A stretch of 64,000 nucleotides of DNA. It comes from Atherinomorus stipes. Taxonomy: Eukaryota; Chordata; Actinopteri; Atheriniformes; Atherinidae. This document shows positions 61,601-64,000 of the stretch, one piece after another (the first letter of the stretch is position 1; each line of letters starts with the position of its first letter). The stretch covers positions 62,001-126,000 of the forward strand of contig JALJCO010003931.1 in NCBI GenBank assembly GCA_023101725.1, given 5' to 3'. Made by a program: the position numbers and the translations under genes. Under the pieces are notes generated by a model. It worked only from the letters and a program-made list of their open reading frames with translations, made no database searches and was not told where the DNA came from.

Positions 61601-62941
61601 TGTAAGCCTGAACCCACTTTGATGACCACACAACAGTGAAAAAAGACTTAGAAAGGCAAAGTGCTCTGACCGGATGTCGAGGTGTGATCTTCTGCACCAC
61701 GAACTCGGCTAGAGAAGTGATGCTCTCGTCTGAGCTGTATTTCCCCAACCTGTCCGTAATGAAACCCTCAAAGGTCAGAGCCTCCTTCCTCAGACGTAGC
61801 ATGATGCCAATAAAGTTTCCTGCATGCTCTATGGCACTGCGGATGATCTCATCTCGATGCTCTGATGCAAACAGATGCTGAGAAAGGGTGTAAAAAGAAA
61901 GGGGGAAGGATAAACTTAATCCTGCATATCCAGCATATAAAAGAAAGAGCTGAAGCACTAACACATACGTACATGCAATATTACAAATACATACCAGCCG
62001 GCTGAAACCACCGTAAAGGATGCAAAACCCTCCCTGGTAGTCAGAAACCTCAACAAAGCCCTCCACATTTCGGTAGTCATAGGAACACACCACTCGGTTA
62101 GTGAGGGGGTCAATTTGGTCGATGCCTCCGGGTGTCACCTCTAAATTCACAGACTTCCGTGTGTCACTCCAGTGATGCTTGTAGCAGTTGTAACGCTGTG
62201 AACAGTATAGCAGGCATGTTAAACATTCAGTATGAACATTGCAGCAAAATTAAAAGCCCATACTCAAACTGAGAACTTTCCATTCCCCCTTTTTAATACC
62301 AGTACTTACCCTGCCAGTTATCTTCCCCTCTGAAAACTCTGTTCTGAATCTCTGTTAATCAAAAAGCATAAGGAAACAATGACAAACATCTCTTATCAGC
62401 AGAAGTTTCCTTCATAACTATACAGAGCATCCAAGACTGTGAAATTACAAATAACTCAATGAGGAAATACTCGTTCTTGTTATTGAGGAAAAACACGTAA
62501 TTGAAGTGACCTTACTTCCGTGTGATAACATATCTGCTGAATGATATTTGTGTTCTACAACACAAATCAAAGGATGAATGATTTGATTGCTGCATTCCTA
62601 ACACTGCAATGCACATTAAGATACATTTTTTAAAATCCACAGCAATCTCTGCAGCTATGAGACAACCAGAAAGCACAAATGAACCACGACAAATACCACA
62701 GCTGAGATATTTTGAGCATCATGTGCATGATGTGTCTTTAGTCACAGTGAATGATGAGGGTGTCAGCACAGCTGTGAGTATTTCTCCTCACCAGGGCCTC
62801 TGTGAGCAGCTCTGTTCGGTGCTCTGTTGAAAATTTGAGCGTCTCAGACTTCTTGCCGCTGCCTTTACGGAACGTGAGGCTGAATTCTGTTCCCTGACCT
62901 TTTCCTACAGGACCGATACCACAGATGTCTCCATAAGGCCA
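43052..62941 (-). CDS. dnajc13: DNAJC13 / RME-8, J-domain endosomal sorting protein, 5' end outside window
   Basis: RME-8 is a large peripheral protein of early endosomes. It binds phosphatidylinositol 3-phosphate through its N-terminus, recruits HSC70 through its J domain and acts with SNX1 and the WASH complex to separate recycling from degradative membrane. Fifty-three exons in the window join in frame to 6,642 bases (about 2,213 residues plus stop). By alignment to remembered human sequence about 48 residues are missing, since the first exon here starts at [15 protein letters not shown]. The total of about 2,261 fits the human 2,243 plus a 6-residue microexon and a 16-residue insertion. 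All donors I placed are GT. The protein ends in [12 protein letters not shown] at a TGA at 43,052-43,054, a few residues before the human end. Confidence 0.98.
43150..44998 (-). other. dnajc13: DNAJC13 last intron with hAT-like relic and A/TA microsatellite
   Basis: The interval 43,438-43,881 starts TAGAGATGCATAATATTATC and ends, inverted, with TTAGGGATGGATGATATTGG, a degraded inverted repeat, with GATATC/CGATAT motifs between. Within it, 43,595-43,653 is a run of about 24 A followed by about 17 TA units. The rest, including purine-rich 44,570-44,820, shows no conserved coding. Confidence 0.55.
43595..43653. repeat. A-run plus (TA)n microsatellite
   Basis: About 24 A are followed directly by about 17 TA units, inside the hAT-like relic of the last DNAJC13 intron. 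Confidence 0.9.
48671..48927. mobile_element. Degraded inverted-repeat element in DNAJC13 intron
   Basis: The left end reads ACCATATTTTCCGGACTTAT and AAGTCACAC; the right end inverted reads ATCGTATTGTCTGGATTATC and AGTCGCAT. The match is partial but extends over nearly 30 bases, and the sequence resembles the widespread teleost element with TTTCCGGACTATAAGTCGCAC ends. No coding potential. Confidence 0.55.
49017..49122 (+). repeat. Fragment of a widespread teleost dispersed repeat
   Basis: The stretch contains TATCCATTTTCTGCACCGCT, AGAGCCTATCCCAGCTATTA and GGCAGGGTACACCCTGGACA in that order, the hallmark tail sequence of a very common fish repeat. Only about 100 bases remain. Confidence 0.65.
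50040..51832 (-). other. dnajc13: DNAJC13 exons: second IWN repeat and J domain
   Basis: Exons are 51,748-51,832, 51,486-51,640, 51,265-51,310, 51,002-51,156, 50,686-50,887, 50,454-50,569, 50,264-50,342 and 50,040-50,175. The second IWN-type repeat is [14 protein letters not shown]. The J domain starts at [17 protein letters not shown], passes [20 protein letters not shown] and ends near [14 protein letters not shown], split over three exons. The HPD triad that stimulates the HSC70 ATPase is intact, at about residue 1337 if 48 residues precede the window. Confidence 0.97.
51972..54054 (-). other. dnajc13: DNAJC13 exons: first IWN repeat and GYF-like domain
   Basis: Exons are 53,972-54,054, 53,414-53,567, 53,195-53,298, 52,938-53,097, 52,779-52,841, 52,576-52,677, 52,316-52,420 and 51,972-52,174. 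The first IWN repeat is in [20 protein letters not shown] (second exon). The GYF-like domain runs from [20 protein letters not shown] to [20 protein letters not shown] across the last two exons. For the exon ending at 53,567 the upstream acceptor (TTTAAG) must be used: it gives FQIDHARSN aligned with the human FGQDHARSN, whereas the CCAG seven bases further on would shift the frame. Confidence 0.94.
54983..55000 (-). other. dnajc13: DNAJC13 18-nt microexon (candidate)
   Basis: Between the exon ending GIAQKE (55,901) and the one starting [13 protein letters not shown] (54,054) the minus strand has an 18-base segment flanked by GCAG and a consensus GTAAGT donor. It reads QDRNNL in phase 0, so inclusion or skipping leaves the frame intact. 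The upstream stretch is pyrimidine-rich with a TGC (CTCTGCTGTC), as seen before neural microexons regulated by SRRM4. From memory a slightly longer human isoform exists, but I could not check whether it arises here. Confidence 0.6.
55001..55900 (-). other. dnajc13: DNAJC13 intron upstream of the microexon
   Basis: This 900-base intron has no recognisable repeat or coding segment. The 40 bases next to the microexon are pyrimidine-rich on the minus strand, with the TGC motif described there. Confidence 0.5.
55901..58636 (-). other. dnajc13: DNAJC13 exons: first helical repeat region
   Basis: Exons are 58,467-58,636, 57,558-57,657, 57,353-57,460, 57,050-57,205, 56,856-56,912, 56,652-56,773, 56,432-56,507, 56,144-56,239 and 55,901-56,041. 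The segment includes [98 protein letters not shown] and [20 protein letters not shown]. It is alpha-helical armadillo-like sequence that forms the scaffold between lipid-binding and J-domain parts. The donor at 57,353 is GTACAT and at 56,432 GTACGC; both are weak but are fixed by reading frame. Confidence 0.95.
58717..62941 (-). other. dnajc13: DNAJC13 N-terminal exons: PH-like lipid-binding region
   Basis: Exons are 62,792-62,941, 62,310-62,351, 61,995-62,195, 61,671-61,877, 60,824-60,919, 60,500-60,591, 60,227-60,393 and 58,717-58,796. They read from WPYGDIC through [95 protein letters not shown] and [19 protein letters not shown]. This is the repeated PH-like region that gives endosomal phosphoinositide binding in the family. 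Introns of 1.4 kb (58,797-60,226) and 0.75 kb (60,920-61,670) are AT-rich, with no conserved segment that I can see. Confidence 0.95.
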
Positions 62942-63352
62942 CTGAGAAAAGATAGAGCAGCAGCAAAGAAATTAACACAATGTTGACAAAAAATGCTTTA
63001 AAGTCACTTAAAGTCATCCATATTTACAATCTATGAACTGTAAATGCATCAACAGTTAACGTATCTTAAAATTATATTATACAGTAATGGCTGGTCATGC
63101 AATAATAAACATTTAAAATGTCCTTAAAACTCTGAAAATACATTGTAATAATTTAATTTTTAAATAATTATTCATTTCATATAGATAGTAAATGATTGCC
63201 CCAACAAAAAAGTGTATTTTTAAAAACATTTTATTGTTGTTATTTCATTAAAATAACCATGGTGTTATATGTTTGAATAATCAGGTCAATGGGGGCATTT
63301 GTATGCCTAATGAGTACTGATGATGCACAATGTAGTACCGAAAGCATATATA

Positions 63353-64000
63353 CAGGGAGTGCAGAATTATTAGGCAAATGAGTATTTTGACCACATCATC
63401 CTCTTTATGCATGTCGTCTTACTCCAACCTGTATAGGCCGAAACCTACTGCCAATTAAGCATATCAGGTGATGTGTGGTCTAAAGACATCAACACCCTAT
63501 ATCAGGTGTATTAAGCAAACATAATTATTAGGCAACTTAACAATAAACAAATATATACTGTACCCATTTCAATTATTTATTTTCACCAGGGAAACCAATA
63601 TAACAGCTCAACATTCACAAATATACATTTCTGACATTCAAAAACAAAACAAAAACAAATCAGTGACCAATATAGCCACCTTTCTTTGCAAGGACACTCA
63701 AAAGCCTGCCATCCATGGACCCTGTCAGTGTTTTGATCTGTTCACGATCAACATTGCATGCAGCAGATACCACAGCCTACCAGACACTGTTCAGAGAGGT
63801 GTACTGTTTTCCCTCCTTGTAAATCTCACATTTGATGAGGGACCACATGTTCTCCATGGGGTTCAGATCAGGTGAACAAGGAGGCCATGTCATTAGTTTT
63901 TCTTCTTTTAGATCCTTTCTTGCCAGCCACACTGTGGAGTACTTGGATGCGTGTGATGGAGCAGTGTCCTGCATGAAAATCATGTTTTTCTTGAAGGGTG
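63353..64000 (-). mobile_element. Tc1/mariner-type transposon, truncated by window edge
   Basis: The left terminus follows a TA at 63,351-63,352 and begins CAGGGAGTGCAGAATTATTA, the known end of a Tc1-like family in fish and amphibians. The minus strand encodes the C-terminal part of a transposase: MQDTAPSH with the second catalytic aspartate and SPDLNPMENMW with the third acidic residue. The frame has an in-frame TAG at 63,777-63,779, then stays open with family-like sequence (DREQIKTLTGSMDGRLLSVL) to a TGA at 63,660-63,662. At least one nonsense mutation therefore makes this copy inactive. It sits in the DNAJC13 intron before the exon starting WPYGD. Confidence 0.9.

Noticed and set aside
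1..64000. CRISPR arrays, operons and bacterial-type mobile islands
   Set aside because: The DNA is clearly vertebrate nuclear; repeats seen are transposons and microsatellites, with no regularly spaced direct-repeat array.
1..64000. tRNA, rRNA and snRNA genes
   Set aside because: I looked for A/B-box pairs and cloverleaf-like stretches by eye and found none I could defend; a covariance-model scan would be needed to exclude small RNAs in introns.

Overview
The window is vertebrate nuclear DNA, most likely from a ray-finned (teleost) fish. Genes are split into short exons with GT-AG introns, the background is AT-rich, and the intergenic and intronic DNA is full of short inverted-repeat transposons, hAT-like, Tc1-like and L2-like relics of the kind common in teleosts. 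Two large, well-conserved genes fill the right 60%; both lie on the minus strand, head to tail. The species cannot be named from the sequence.

Positions 1-26,400 hold no recognisable protein-coding gene. There is a dense set of transposon relics: a 92-bp-arm palindrome at 3.7 kb, two inverted copies of one TTAA-ended element at 5.0 and 7.7 kb, two long-TIR elements and an L2-like LINE tail at 9.2-11.1 kb, a Tc1-like relic at 13.6 kb, a hAT-type element at 18.0 kb, and two opposed hAT relics with a BED-finger fragment at 19.6 and 24.7 kb. One GC-rich island at 22.86-23.33 kb looks like the noncoding first exon and promoter of a minus-strand gene whose remaining exons would lie left of the window, with a second donor pointing the other way.

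Positions 26,435-40,805 are TOPBP1, complete. Twenty-seven coding exons join without a frame break into about 1,513 codons, with nine BRCT repeats and the ATR-activating region. A noncoding first exon and an E2F/ETS-type promoter lie at the right end; the poly(A) signal is at 26,435-26,444. Two introns appear to be GC-AG. A 2.3-kb intron carries nested repeats and a 430-bp purine-rich tract.

Positions 42,050-64,000 are DNAJC13 (RME-8), missing only its 5' end. Fifty-three exons, including a probable 18-base microexon, encode about 2,213 residues from the N-terminal lipid-binding region to the stop, with four IWN repeats, a GYF-like segment and an intact J domain (HPD). A Tc1-like element sits at the window's right edge in a DNAJC13 intron.

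The two genes work in separate processes: TOPBP1 in replication initiation and ATR checkpoint signalling, DNAJC13 in endosomal sorting. Nothing here suggests a shared pathway; their adjacency is a synteny observation. I found no credible new multi-gene system. The items most worth checking are the microexon, the GC-AG introns, the unassigned promoter island and the purine tract.
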